64,000 bases of DNA, from the NCBI RefSeq assembly GCF_040675875.1, contig NZ_JBEGII010000001.1:2108001-2172000 (forward strand), read 5' to 3'. The DNA is from Microbacterium sp. LWO12-1.2. Lineage in GTDB: Bacteria; Actinomycetota; Actinomycetes; Actinomycetales; Microbacteriaceae. The notes under the pieces are model-generated. The model was not told the origin of the DNA. It saw only the letters and a program-made list of their open reading frames with translations, and did not search any database. The translations under genes and the position numbers were made by a program. Below are positions 18,094 to 26,795 of the stretch, piece after piece; the first letter of the stretch is position 1; every line of letters begins with the position of its first letter.

Positions 18094-18689
18094 GCCGTCA
18101 CCCCCATAGCTGCGCGGAGACGGGTGAGCCCGTCTCGCATCCGTGTCTTGATAGTCCCCAGCGGCGCTCCCACGAGCGCCGAGATTTCGTTCTGACTGTA
18201 ACCGCCGTAGTACGCGAGCACGATCGCCTCACGCTGTACGTCGGGAAGGGTGGAAAGAGCTCCGACGACCTTCTCGCCCTCGATGCCCAGTTCCACCTGC
18301 TCGGCGACACTGTCGTGCGCCACGCCGATGTCTCTCAGCCCTGCCCGTACATCACGGTCCGTGCTCGACTGCGATGCACGCACCCGATCCACGGCCCGAC
18401 GATGTGCAATCGTCATCACCCATGTTCGTCCTTGACCTCTGTTCGGAGCGAACCGGGAAGCGGATTGCCAGATCTCGAGGAAGACCTCCTGCAAGACCTC
18501 TTCGCTCTGCGAGCGGTTGACCAGGACGCGGAGGATGAGGCCGAACGCGCGCGCGGAGAGCATGTCGTAGAGCGCTGCGAAGGCAGCCTGGTCGCCGGCG
18601 GCGATACGCAGGAGAAGCTCGGCTGCGGCGTCGCTCGCCGCCCCGTCCTCCGGTACGTCCATGCCATCGATGACCATCTCTACAAGCAT
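18090..18689 (-). CDS. sigK: ECF sigma factor SigK
   Basis: 199 residues. Region 2 reads FAALYDMLSARAFGLILRVLVN, then EEVLQEVFLEIWQSA. Region 4 has LPDVQREAIVLAYYGGYSQNEIS as the -35-reading helix-turn-helix. The ATG at 18689 has GGGGAG 8 nt upstream; the longer ORF start at 18731 lacks one. It is adjacent to rskA and divergent from a fasciclin lipoprotein, as with mycobacterial SigK and its MPT70/MPT83 targets. Confidence 0.88.
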   Translation of the reverse strand: MLVEMVIDGMDVPEDGAASDAAAELLLRIAAGDQAAFAALYDMLSARAFGLILRVLVNRSQSEEVLQEVFLEIWQSASRFAPNRGQGRTWVMTIAHRRAVDRVRASQSSTDRDVRAGLRDIGVAHDSVAEQVELGIEGEKVVGALSTLPDVQREAIVLAYYGGYSQNEISALVGAPLGTIKTRMRDGLTRLRAAMGVTA

Positions 18690-18862
18690 GCCGCATCTCC
18701 CCTCTGTTCCCGTGCAGCGCACCACCCGCAAGTGACGGAGGAGATGCGCGCGCAGGGTGCTTTCTCGCTAACGTCTCTTCTTCGCGCCCGCGCGAGGATC
18801 GGATTGGATGCGCGTCAGAGACCGCGGAATCATGCGGATTTCGAACAATCTTGAGATTTCTC

Positions 18863-18889
18863 CCATCCGATCGCCGCGGGGCTCCGAAC
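18863..18889 (+). promoter_or_regulatory. SigK-type promoter of the fasciclin gene
   Basis: CCATCC (18863-18868) and CCGAAC (18884-18889) are 15 nt apart and lie about 50 nt before the fasciclin start. They closely resemble the mycobacterial SigK promoter pattern as I remember it (CCATCC and CCGAAT). SigK is encoded divergently next door. Confidence 0.6.
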
Positions 18890-18938
18890 ACAACTCGACG
18901 CCACGGAGAGGCCGTGGCTCAGTTTGAAGGAGCTCGAG

Positions 18939-19595
18939 ATGTTCAGCACCAAGAAGAAGGTCACCGCAGCCCTCACCCTCACGCTGGCGAGCGCATTCCT
19001 GCTCTCCGCATGTTCGATGGGCAGCACCACCACGGACGAGTCCGCAGAGCCGATGGCCCCCGAGACCTCGGCAAGCACGCCTGACACGATGGACCCGGCC
19101 GCGAACCTCGTCGGCCCCGGCTGCGCGGCTTACGCCGAGGCAGTGCCGGACGGCGCAGGATCCGTCGCCGGCATGGCAGCTGACCCGGTTGCGGTCGCCG
19201 CCTCCAACAACCCGCTCCTGACGACGCTCGTCGCAGCGGTCAGCGGTCAGCTCAACCCCGACGTCGACCTCGTCGACACGCTCAACGGCAGCGAGTTCAC
19301 CGTCTTCGCACCGGTCGACGACGCCTTCGCCAAGATCGACCCCGCCACCATCGAAGCGCTCAAGACCGACAGCGCGACGCTGAGCTCGATCCTGACGTAC
19401 CACGTGGTCCCCGGCCAGATCGCTCCGGACGACATCGTGGGCACGCACGCCACCGTGCAGGGTGCTGACCTCGAGGTCACCGGCAGCGGAGACGAGCTGA
19501 TGGTCAACGACGCCAACGTCATCTGCGGTGGAGTCCAGACCGCCAACGCGACCGTGTACCTGATCGACACGGTTCTGATGCCCCCGGCTGAGTAA
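18939..19595 (+). CDS. Fasciclin-domain lipoprotein (MPT83-like)
   Basis: 218 residues. The signal peptide ends in LLSAC with Cys25 as lipid anchor. After a Ser/Thr-rich linker comes a single fasciclin domain with [14 protein letters not shown] and [10 protein letters not shown] (H1/H2 boxes) and a [11 protein letters not shown] end. It is probably exported and membrane-anchored, possibly adhesive. AAGGAG with 6-nt spacing fixes the ATG at 18939; an earlier TTG codon is rejected. It lies behind a SigK-type promoter. Confidence 0.9.
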   Translation: MFSTKKKVTAALTLTLASAFLLSACSMGSTTTDESAEPMAPETSASTPDTMDPAANLVGPGCAAYAEAVPDGAGSVAGMAADPVAVAASNNPLLTTLVAAVSGQLNPDVDLVDTLNGSEFTVFAPVDDAFAKIDPATIEALKTDSATLSSILTYHVVPGQIAPDDIVGTHATVQGADLEVTGSGDELMVNDANVICGGVQTANATVYLIDTVLMPPAE

Positions 19596-19625
19596 GCCGG
19601 ACTGCCGGGAAGGGACCCCGGCAAA

Positions 19626-19702
19626 TCTCGCCCTCTCCCAGTCGGGGAGGTCTGCGAGAGGGCGAGAAGGGGCGTCGGTGACACTGTCACCGACGCCCCT
19701 TC
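19626..19702 (+). terminator. Double terminator after the fasciclin gene
   Basis: Two hairpins lie in tandem. The first pairs 19626-19637 with 19656-19667 (12 bp). The second pairs 19666-19682 with 19686-19702 (17 bp, 3-nt loop) and is followed by TTCTG. The second is the stronger terminator and separates the lipoprotein gene from tRNA-Lys. Confidence 0.8.
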
Positions 19703-19726
19703 TGTGCACCTTAGACTGGAAGACGC

Positions 19727-19799
19727 GGGCCTCTAGCTCAGTTGGCAGAGCATCGGACTTTTAATCCGCGGGTCGTGGGTTCGAGCCCCACGGGGCCCA
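19727..19799 (+). tRNA. tRNA-Lys (anticodon TTT)
   Basis: A 73-nt cloverleaf: acceptor GGGCCTC pairs with GGGGCCC (one wobble), the D arm TAGCTCAGTTGGCAGAGC is canonical, the anticodon loop CTTTTAA gives TTT, and GGTTCGAGCCCC forms the T arm. The CCA end is not fully encoded. TAGACT at 19712-19717 is a plausible -10 box. Confidence 0.96.
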
Positions 19800-19933
19800 C
19801 CGCATTTCATCTGTGTACGGCGCCTCGTAGCATCCCGCGTCGGCGTCGCCAACCCCCTTCACTTCGCAGACACCCTGCACGAGAGTCGAGACGTTCCCGA
19901 ACAGGGAGCGGCATTCTCACGGAAGGACGGAAG

Positions 19934-20479
19934 ATGACGACTCTGCGCAGCCGCGTGGCATTCCTCGCGACAGACGGATTCGAGGACAGCGAACTCACCA
20001 GCCCGTGGGAGGCGGTGACCGCCGCCGGCGCCAGCGCCACGCTCATCGCCCCTGACGGTGCGGAGATCACCGGCAAGAACGGGCATGTGCAGTCCGTCGA
20101 TCTGCGATCAGCGGATGCGACGGCCGAGAACTTCGAGGCCCTCGTACTTCCGGGCGGGGTCGTCAACGCAGATCACCTGCGCATGGATCAGCCGTCGATC
20201 GACCTGGCCCGCGCGTTCTTCGCGCAGCACAAGCCGGTCGGGGTGATCTGCCACGGGGCTTGGATCCTGATCGAAGCCGGCGTCGTGGACGGACGCACGC
20301 TCACGAGCTACCCCAGCCTGAAGACCGATCTCCGCAACGCCGGTGCCACGTGGGTCGACGAGGAGGTCGTGGTCGATCAGGGCCTCGTCTCCAGCCGTAC
20401 ACCCGACGATCTGCCGGCGTTCAACGCGAAGGTCATCGAGGAGATCGCGGAGGGCGAGCACGCGGGGCAGACCGCCTGA
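19934..20479 (+). CDS. DJ-1/PfpI family glyoxalase or deglycase-like protein
   Basis: 181 residues of the type 1 glutamine amidotransferase fold. The nucleophile elbow is GVICHGAW with Cys106, and a conserved glutamate sits at residue 18 (GFEDSEL). Related proteins act as stress chaperones, glyoxalases or deglycases. GGAcGGAAG before the ATG at 19934 fixes the start; the longer ORF reads into tRNA-Lys and is rejected. Confidence 0.85.
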   Translation: MTTLRSRVAFLATDGFEDSELTSPWEAVTAAGASATLIAPDGAEITGKNGHVQSVDLRSADATAENFEALVLPGGVVNADHLRMDQPSIDLARAFFAQHKPVGVICHGAWILIEAGVVDGRTLTSYPSLKTDLRNAGATWVDEEVVVDQGLVSSRTPDDLPAFNAKVIEEIAEGEHAGQTA

Positions 20480-20622
20480 CCAGACCCCGCGACAGCGAGT
20501 CCGCCAGGCGCCAGACCTCACCGGTCACTTCCAGAGCGGGTCACTTCCAGCGCAGTCGCTCGCAGAGTCGGAGAAGCCGCAATCTGGTGATGCGCGGCCC
20601 GCCCGCTCAGTACGCTCGGTCC

Positions 20623-21246
20623 ATGACGAAAGCTGACGAAACTGCCGACAAGAACATCGGCACTCGCCGCAGCAGACGGGGCAAGTCCAATCATTGGCTC
20701 ACCGGGATCTCGATCGCGCTCTCGGTGCTTGCGTTGGTCGTTTCGAGTGTCGCGGCGGTAGGGACATGGGCGCAGGTGCAAGTCATGCAGCAATCGTCAT
20801 CTGAGAAGCTCGTGGTGATGGCGATGACGGCCGGAGTTCTCGATGCCGACTATCCCGACGCTATGGGCGAGCCGGATGATCATGGCGTTCAGGACATCGA
20901 TACCGGCGACACCCTCTCCGTGTGGATGGATGTGGCCAACAACGGTCGTGCAGCTGGATCCATTACGGAGATGTCCTATCTCGCCATCGGCGAACAGGCC
21001 ATTCCGATCACGTCAGTGATGTGCGGCACGCGGGATGACGGCGCGGCGAATCAATGTTCGCTGCCGCTGGCAATGGAGCAGGGTGAGCAGCTCCGCATCC
21101 GAGTGGATTTCGACGAAGATGCGCGCAGGATGCTGAACTGCCCCGACAGAATCAGCCACCTCTTCCTAACTCTGACGGATTCCTCAGGGATAGATGTCAA
21201 TGTCGGCGTCGAGTACGAAGAACCAGCGTGGGACTGCTCCAGGTGA
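20623..21246 (+). CDS. Hypothetical membrane-anchored protein
   Basis: 207 residues. A charged cytosolic N-terminus (about 1-24) precedes one membrane segment at about 27-50, and the remainder looks extracellular with beta-rich stretches. Cys-rich features are modest (MCGTRDD, NQCSLPL, LNCPDR, WDCSR), giving four cysteines that could form disulfides. TACGCT is exactly 6 nt before the ATG, so the mRNA is probably leaderless. I do not recognise the family; it may be an accessory gene. Confidence 0.55.
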   Translation: MTKADETADKNIGTRRSRRGKSNHWLTGISIALSVLALVVSSVAAVGTWAQVQVMQQSSSEKLVVMAMTAGVLDADYPDAMGEPDDHGVQDIDTGDTLSVWMDVANNGRAAGSITEMSYLAIGEQAIPITSVMCGTRDDGAANQCSLPLAMEQGEQLRIRVDFDEDARRMLNCPDRISHLFLTLTDSSGIDVNVGVEYEEPAWDCSR

Positions 21247-21292
21247 GGGCACGTCTGCACGGCACGGAGGCGTTCCAGGGGGACAGACTGAC

Positions 21293-21811
21293 TCAGGCCC
21301 CGCGCGCCCGGTGACGCCGCACCGCCGCGCGGTTGGCGCAGCGCACCGAGCAGAAGCGCTGACGCCCGTTGCGCGTCACATCGGCCACCACGTTCGTGCA
21401 CGGCGACGCCTCGCAGCGGCCTAGCCGGCTCATCCCCCGCGTCACGAGATGCAGCGACGTGCCCAGGTTGATGACGGCCCGCAGCACGAACGGCAGCGAC
21501 TGCACGTCGTCGCGGTAGTGCAGGTGCCAGCCCTCGCCGTCGTGATTGGTGAGCCGCGGGTAGGCCGCAGCCTCGGCGAGCTGCGCGTTCAACAGCACGG
21601 CGCGCGCGTCATGATCGGGCTCGTCGACGATCGTGAGCCAGTCGTCGATCACCGCGCGGATCCGCTCATGATCGTCGGGCGCCGGCGGAAAGATCATCGT
21701 CATGCCCATGTCGAGCGTGCGCTGCTCGATCGCTGCACGATCCTCAGGCCAGTCGTTGGCGAGGGACGCCGCCAGCAACACGGCGTATTCGCCGTAAGGG
21801 TTGAGATGCAT
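21293..21811 (-). CDS. CGNR-type zinc-finger transcriptional regulator
   Basis: 172 residues. The N-terminal ABATE-like helical domain is followed by a zinc-finger region with CEASPC and RFCSVRCANRAAVRRHRAR, a CGNR-family signature in which the usual letters read CANR. Such proteins are putative stress regulators with an unknown ligand. TGTAAT lies exactly 6 nt before the ATG. It is divergent from a tiny gene at 21837. Confidence 0.75.
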   Translation of the reverse strand: MHLNPYGEYAVLLAASLANDWPEDRAAIEQRTLDMGMTMIFPPAPDDHERIRAVIDDWLTIVDEPDHDARAVLLNAQLAEAAAYPRLTNHDGEGWHLHYRDDVQSLPFVLRAVINLGTSLHLVTRGMSRLGRCEASPCTNVVADVTRNGRQRFCSVRCANRAAVRRHRARGA

Positions 21812-21836
21812 AAGGCCATTACATCACGCTGGATAC

Positions 21837-22061
21837 ATGACCACGTTGCACACTCTCCCGATCCCCCGAATCCCTTTGCCTGCGACGACGCACGAGCACG
21901 CCTGGCTCGTCGATTCGCGACACCGTACGAGCGAGGGAACCCTGCTCTACGTGCGCTGCGCCGACTGCGGCAGCCACCGCCTGGACGTGCAGGTGCATCC
22001 GCAGCAGCCGCCCGCTGCGCTCACCCGGGAGATCGGCAAGACCTCGGGTTCGACGCGCTAG
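21837..22061 (+). CDS. Small hypothetical protein with one CxxC motif
   Basis: 74 residues with a single CADC and the HEHAWLVDSRH segment, which could make a small metal site of Cys and His ligands. The rest is polar with no membrane segment. CACGCT lies 6 nt before the ATG, which fits the leaderless pattern of the window. It is divergent from the CGNR gene, and its stop overlaps the stop of the DUF1697 gene tail to tail. Confidence 0.5.
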   Translation: MTTLHTLPIPRIPLPATTHEHAWLVDSRHRTSEGTLLYVRCADCGSHRLDVQVHPQQPPAALTREIGKTSGSTR

Positions 22062-22591
22062 GCGGTCAGTTCGGCGAGGGTGCGCACGGTGCGCAGGTTC
22101 CGTGCCGTCCCCGCCACCCCGAGCGCCCGGTCGAGCACGGCCTTGGTGAGCCGGGTGGAGTGCACTCCGCCCTCGCCGTAGTTGATCCAGAGGTCTTCAC
22201 CCACGAGAGCGATCTCCTCCCCCGGCACCAGCCGCTCACGCAGGGCATCGACCGCGCCTGCGGCCGGGGTCGCTTCGAGGAACATCGCGTGCAGCAGCTT
22301 CTCGACCGGGTCGGTGAAGGGATGGGCCGCGAGCGTTGCCATCAGCGCGTCGTGCGTGCGGAGGATCACCGGGGTGTCCACCCCGAACTCGGCGGAGATC
22401 AGCTTCCGCACGCGGTCGCACGCCGCCGTCGGATCGTCCGGATGGGCGCAGATGATGTTCCCACTCGCGATGTAGGTCGACACCTCCTCGACCACATGCG
22501 CCGCCGTCAGCGCCTCCCGCAGCTCCACCATCGGCACGCGGTTGCGCCCGCTGACGTTCACGGCACGCAACAGCAGGACGCTGCGACTCAC
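22058..22591 (-). CDS. DUF1697 family protein
   Basis: 177 residues. The start MSRSVLLLRAVNVSGRNRVPM and TYIASGNIIC are the hallmark of DUF1697, a family of uncharacterised soluble proteins. The ATG overlaps the pncA stop, so it is the second gene of a coupled pair. The stop overlaps that of the 74-residue gene on the other strand. Confidence 0.85.
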   Translation of the reverse strand: MSRSVLLLRAVNVSGRNRVPMVELREALTAAHVVEEVSTYIASGNIICAHPDDPTAACDRVRKLISAEFGVDTPVILRTHDALMATLAAHPFTDPVEKLLHAMFLEATPAAGAVDALRERLVPGEEIALVGEDLWINYGEGGVHSTRLTKAVLDRALGVAGTARNLRTVRTLAELTA

Positions 22592-23169
22592 GCCTGCGTG
22601 CTCTCGATCAGCTCCGCGCCCGCATGCGCGAGCTCGGCGAGTGCCGCTTCACTCGACTCGGCACCGACTCCCGCGATCAGATCGGTGAGGATCCGCACCC
22701 GCACCCCGTGCGCCACGGCGTCCAGCGCAGTCGCCCGCACGCAGTGATCCGTTGCGATTCCCACGACGTCGACATCCAGCACGCCCGACGCCGTCAGCAC
22801 GGCGCCCACCGTCTCGTTCGCATCGGTGATGCCCTCGAACATCGAGTACGCGGGCTTCCCCTGCCCCTTGCGCACGTGATGGGTCACAGCGCCGGTCTCG
22901 AGCAGTGGGTCATATTCCGCTCCGTCGGTGCCTGCCACGCAGTGGGTGGGCCAGGTGTCGACGAAATCGGGGTCATCGGCGAAGTGGCCGCCGTTGTCAC
23001 TCTCGGAGTCGTGCCAGTCGCGCGAGGCGATGATCACTCCGTAGTCACCGGCGTGCGCGGAGAGATACACGGAGACCGCGGAGGCCACGGCATCGCCGCC
23101 AGCGACCGCGAGCGCACCGCCTTCGGTGAAGTCATTCTGGATGTCGACGATGAGAAGTGCTCTGCTCAT
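22588..23169 (-). CDS. pncA: Nicotinamidase
   Basis: 193 residues. It converts nicotinamide to nicotinate for NAD salvage. The catalytic triad is visible as Asp9 (LIVDIQNDF), Lys in HVRKGQGKP and the nucleophilic Cys in ATDHCVRATALD. A cis-peptide loop precedes it (DVVGIATD). TACGCT lies exactly 6 nt before the ATG, so it is likely leaderless. It is followed by DUF1697 with a 4-nt overlap. Confidence 0.93.
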   Translation of the reverse strand: MSRALLIVDIQNDFTEGGALAVAGGDAVASAVSVYLSAHAGDYGVIIASRDWHDSESDNGGHFADDPDFVDTWPTHCVAGTDGAEYDPLLETGAVTHHVRKGQGKPAYSMFEGITDANETVGAVLTASGVLDVDVVGIATDHCVRATALDAVAHGVRVRILTDLIAGVGAESSEAALAELAHAGAELIESTQA

Positions 23170-23199
23170 GATTCGAGCGTACGCCGTGGGGAACGGGAA

Positions 23200-23232
23200 A
23201 GGCCCCGTGATGTTCTTCGCATCACGGGGCCT
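23200..23232 (-). terminator. Terminator of tRNA-Thr
   Basis: A 13-bp perfect stem (23200-23212 with 23220-23232) with a 7-nt loop lies 6 nt past the 3' end of tRNA-Thr on the minus strand and is followed there by TTTCCC. Confidence 0.7.
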
Positions 23233-23237
23233 GTCGG

Positions 23238-23310
23238 AGCCGCTTGTCAGAATCGAACTGACGACCTTTTCATTACGAGTGAAATGCTCTGCCGACTGAG
23301 CTAAAGCGGC
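23238..23310 (-). tRNA. tRNA-Thr (anticodon CGT)
   Basis: On the minus strand, a 73-nt cloverleaf has acceptor GCCGCTT pairing with AAGCGGC, D arm TAGCTCAGTCGGCAGAGC, anticodon loop with CGT and T arm GTTCGATTC. CCA is not encoded. TAATAT (23340-23345) is a -10 candidate upstream. Confidence 0.95.
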
Positions 23311-23380
23311 GTGCGACGGACGAACCGGCGCGATCACCGATATTACCCTGTCTCGCGCCCACTCGCGAATCGAGGCCGAG

Positions 23381-24937
23381 TCACTCGCAGCGCAGCCCGT
23401 CTTCGGGCACCACGTCGTCGAGCAGGAAGGCCTCCACGGCGTCATCGACACAGGCGTTGCCCTTGTTGTAGCCGGTGTGGCCCTCGCCGACGCGCGTGAT
23501 GAGCACACCCTGCTCGAGCTGGTTCGCGAGCGACTCCGACCACTCGTACGGAGTCGCCGGATCGTTCGTGGTTCCGACGACCAGGATCGGTCCCGCGCCC
23601 TCGGCAGCGATCTCGCCGCGCGTGCCGGTGGGCGGGTACGGCCACACCTCGCAGGAGTCCGGGCCTTCCCAGTACGGGGCGATGGTCGGCGCACCCGCGG
23701 CTATCTTGGCCCGTATCGCTGCCTCGGCCTCGGGGTCGTCCTCGACCGGATAGTCCATGCAGTTGTACGCACGGAACGCCTCGGACGAGTTGTCGACGTA
23801 GGTCCCGCCCTCTCGCCCGTTGTAGAAGTCGGCCAGCAGGAACATGGTGGCCGGGTCGCCCTGCAGCGCCTCTTCGAGACCCTGGGTGAGGAAGCTCCAG
23901 CTGTCCTGCGAGTAGAGCGCGGCGATGATGCCGGTCATCATGGAGTCCGCCCCCATCAGACGACCGTCGCCGTTCTTCAGCGGTGCGCGGTCGGCGCTCG
24001 CGAGCAGCGCGCCGAGGTCTGCCATCGCCTGATCGACGGTGCCGGTGAACGGGCATTCGCCGGAATCGAGGCAGTCCTGCATGTAGGCACGCAGTGCCGA
24101 CTCGAAACCGAGAGCCTGCGTCGCGCCGACCTCGAGACCCGGGACCGCGGGGTCGATGGCACCGTCGAGGACCAGTCGACCAGCCTTCTCGGGGTACAGC
24201 TGGGCGTACGTCGCGCCGAGGAACGTGCCGTAGGAGTAGCCCAGGTAGTTGAGCTGCTTGTCGCCCAGCACCGCGCGGATGAGATCCATATCGCGCGCCG
24301 CGTTGATCGTGGTGATGAAGGGCAGGATGCCGTCACTGTTGGCTTCGCACGCGTCTGCGAACGCTTTGTGCCTGTCGAGCAGTTCGGCCTCCCACTCAGC
24401 CGTCCCTCGCGCCGCGGCCGGGATGCCGTAGAGATAGTCGTCCATCTCGGCGGCGTCGAAGCAGGTCACGGCCGTCGAGGAGCCGACACCACGCGGATCG
24501 AAACCGATCACGTCGTAGTTCTCGATCAGGTCGGCGCCGACAGCGTAGTCGAGGCTGTCGAGGATGAGGTCGACGCCGCTGGCACCAGGGCCGCCCGGAT
24601 TGGTCAGCAGCGATCCGATCGCCGTGCCCTCTGCCTGGTGACGGACCACCGAGAGCGTGATCTCCCCCGCCCCCGGGTTCTCCCAGTCGAGCGGTGCCGT
24701 GACATCGGTGCAGTCGAACCCGGTGCCGCACTCGGTCCAGGTCAACGTCTGCGAGTAATACGGCAGCAGATCCTCTGCGACGCCTTCGGTGTCAGGAGCG
24801 TTGGTCGCCGAGGGCTTCGGCTCCGTCTGCTCGGGGATCATGGCGTACAGGCACCCGGAGAGGGCGACGGATGCCGCGGCGAGCCCTGCGATGATCGCGG
24901 CGGCGCGGCGGAAGCGGGAAGTCGGTCTGTTGTTCAC
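23381..24937 (-). CDS. Lipoprotein alpha/beta hydrolase, TAP-like peptidase
   Basis: 518 residues with a signal peptide and lipobox ALSGC, so it is anchored outside the cell. The oxyanion region NPGGPGASG, the nucleophile elbow GYSYGTF and the C-terminal TAP-like region with GEGHTGYNKG (catalytic His) mark the tripeptidyl/proline aminopeptidase-type alpha/beta hydrolases of actinobacteria. It starts at GTG 24937, overlapping the holB stop (GTGA). The exact substrate is unknown. Confidence 0.87.
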   Translation of the reverse strand: MNNRPTSRFRRAAAIIAGLAAASVALSGCLYAMIPEQTEPKPSATNAPDTEGVAEDLLPYYSQTLTWTECGTGFDCTDVTAPLDWENPGAGEITLSVVRHQAEGTAIGSLLTNPGGPGASGVDLILDSLDYAVGADLIENYDVIGFDPRGVGSSTAVTCFDAAEMDDYLYGIPAAARGTAEWEAELLDRHKAFADACEANSDGILPFITTINAARDMDLIRAVLGDKQLNYLGYSYGTFLGATYAQLYPEKAGRLVLDGAIDPAVPGLEVGATQALGFESALRAYMQDCLDSGECPFTGTVDQAMADLGALLASADRAPLKNGDGRLMGADSMMTGIIAALYSQDSWSFLTQGLEEALQGDPATMFLLADFYNGREGGTYVDNSSEAFRAYNCMDYPVEDDPEAEAAIRAKIAAGAPTIAPYWEGPDSCEVWPYPPTGTRGEIAAEGAGPILVVGTTNDPATPYEWSESLANQLEQGVLITRVGEGHTGYNKGNACVDDAVEAFLLDDVVPEDGLRCE

Positions 24938-26091
24938 GGTGTCCTCCCGCTCGTGATGGTCACGAGCAAGCTCTCCAGGGCCAGCAGCGGGGCGACGTTG
25001 CGCTCCAGCGACTGCCGCGTCTCGGCAAGGTGGTCAAGTACGACAAGAGTACGGGTCTCGGGCCAGGCTGCCGCGAGGGCGCTCAGCTCCGGCAACAGCT
25101 CGCGGTTGATCAGCTCATCGCTCTGACCGAACTGCAGCATCACGACGTCGCGGAACATCGACTGCAGGTCGGTGAGCACGCGGTCGATGCCGTCGCGCAG
25201 GCTGCGTGTCGCGCGCTTCTTCTGATCGTCTTCCAGCGCCGAGAGCTGCGAGCGCAGTGCCGGAGGGACCGCTTGTCCCTCGGCGATGCCGACCATGCGC
25301 AGCAGAGAGGCGCGCTCCTGCGCGTCGCGCTCCGCTGTCAACGACTTCGCGTCTTCGGTGGCGGCCTGGATGATACGTCCGGCCACCTCTACGGCGTCTC
25401 CGACACCGCGGACGCCGATCACGGAGCGCAGCGTCTCATCTCGTCGTCGACGGGCACCCTCATCGGTGGCGAGGCGCTGGGCCATGCCGATGTGCCGCTG
25501 CGCATGCCGTGCTGCCTGCTCTGCAACGGCCTCGTCGACCCCCGTGCGCAGGGTGATCAGCCGAGCGACATCAGCGACATCGGGCTCGCGCAGCCGCAGC
25601 GAACGCACGCGCGAGCGAATGGTGGGCAGCAGATCGGCCTCGCTCGGCGCGCACAGGATCCAGACGGTGTTCTCGGGCGGCTCCTCGAGAGCCTTCAGCA
25701 GCACGTTGGACGTGCGCTCGACCATACGATCGGCGTCTTCCACGACGATCACGCGGTAGCGGCCGGCCGAGGGCGCGAAGTAGGAGCGTTCGACGAGCGC
25801 ACGGGCCTCGGCGATCGTGATGATGACCTTGTCGGTGCGCAACGCGGTGACGTCGGGATGCGTACCGGCGAGCACCTGGCGCATCGCGGCCTCGTCGTCG
25901 GGACGATCAGCCACCAGCGCGGCGGCGAAGGCATAGGCGAGGGTCGAGCGGCCGGAGCCGGGAGGGCCCGTGATCAACCAGGCGTGCGAGAGCGCCGAAG
26001 GATCGGATGCCGCTCCGCGCAGCGTCTCGACAGCCGCATCCTGTCCCCAGACATCGCCCCATGGAAACGGAAGCGCGACGGTGTGGGGCAT
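24934..26091 (-). CDS. holB: DNA polymerase III delta-prime subunit
   Basis: 385 residues of an AAA+ clamp-loader subunit. Walker A-like GPPGSGRST lies near residues 42-50, and VVEDADRMVERTSNVLLKALEEPPE is the Walker B/sensor region. It works with DnaX and HolA to load the sliding clamp. TAGGCT lies exactly 6 nt before the ATG, giving holB and the hydrolase their own promoter although tmk is just upstream. Confidence 0.92.
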   Translation of the reverse strand: MPHTVALPFPWGDVWGQDAAVETLRGAASDPSALSHAWLITGPPGSGRSTLAYAFAAALVADRPDDEAAMRQVLAGTHPDVTALRTDKVIITIAEARALVERSYFAPSAGRYRVIVVEDADRMVERTSNVLLKALEEPPENTVWILCAPSEADLLPTIRSRVRSLRLREPDVADVARLITLRTGVDEAVAEQAARHAQRHIGMAQRLATDEGARRRRDETLRSVIGVRGVGDAVEVAGRIIQAATEDAKSLTAERDAQERASLLRMVGIAEGQAVPPALRSQLSALEDDQKKRATRSLRDGIDRVLTDLQSMFRDVVMLQFGQSDELINRELLPELSALAAAWPETRTLVVLDHLAETRQSLERNVAPLLALESLLVTITSGRTP

Positions 26092-26159
26092 GCACTCAGC
26101 CTAGACGGGAGCACCGACGCTCGCGGCGCGGAGCAGGGGATTCTGTGCAGACGCAGCAC

Positions 26160-26795
26160 TCAGCGCGATGCGAGCAGAGCCGCGACTCTGTCCCGCACGA
26201 GTGCGGCGATCTCTTCCGTGGATACGGCGGCATCGAGCACCAGGAACCGTTCGGGTTCTGCGGCCGCGAGCGCGAGATAGGCGTCGCGGACGCGTCCGTG
26301 GAACTCCGCCTTCTCGGCCTCCAAGCGGTCGAACGGCTTGTCGGCCGAGTCCAGGCGCGTACGGGCCGTCTCCGGGTCCAGGTCGAGGAGCACCGTGAGA
26401 TCGGGCAGCGCACCCTCGGCGGCCCAGAGCGACAGGTCGCGGATCTCGGTGGCGTCGAGCACTCGTCCGGCCCCCTGATACGCGACCGAGGAGTCGAGAT
26501 AGCGGTCCTGCAGCACGACTTCGCCGCGCGCCAACGCCGGACGCACGACCGTGGCGACGTGATGCGCACGGTCCGCCGCGTACAGCAGAGCCTCGGCACG
26601 GGGGGCGATATCACCGCGGTGGTGCAGCACGATGTCGCGGATCAGCTGACCGACCTCGGAACCGCCGGGTTCGCGCGTGCGAACGACCGTGTGTCCCTCT
26701 TCCGTCAACCATCCGGCCAGCAGGTTCGACTGCGTGGTCTTGCCGGAGCCGTCGCCGCCCTCGAGCGTGATCCACGCACCGGGACCTGAGGTCAC
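26160..26795 (-). CDS. tmk: Thymidylate kinase
   Basis: 211 residues. The P-loop GGDGSGKT is at residues 14-21, the DR motif reads LQDRYLDSSVAYQG, and RTREPGGSEVGQLIR binds dTMP. It makes dTDP for DNA synthesis. Its ATG overlaps the topA stop (ATGA). The topA-tmk-holB order is common in actinobacteria. Confidence 0.95.
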   Translation of the reverse strand: MTSGPGAWITLEGGDGSGKTTQSNLLAGWLTEEGHTVVRTREPGGSEVGQLIRDIVLHHRGDIAPRAEALLYAADRAHHVATVVRPALARGEVVLQDRYLDSSVAYQGAGRVLDATEIRDLSLWAAEGALPDLTVLLDLDPETARTRLDSADKPFDRLEAEKAEFHGRVRDAYLALAAAEPERFLVLDAAVSTEEIAALVRDRVAALLASR

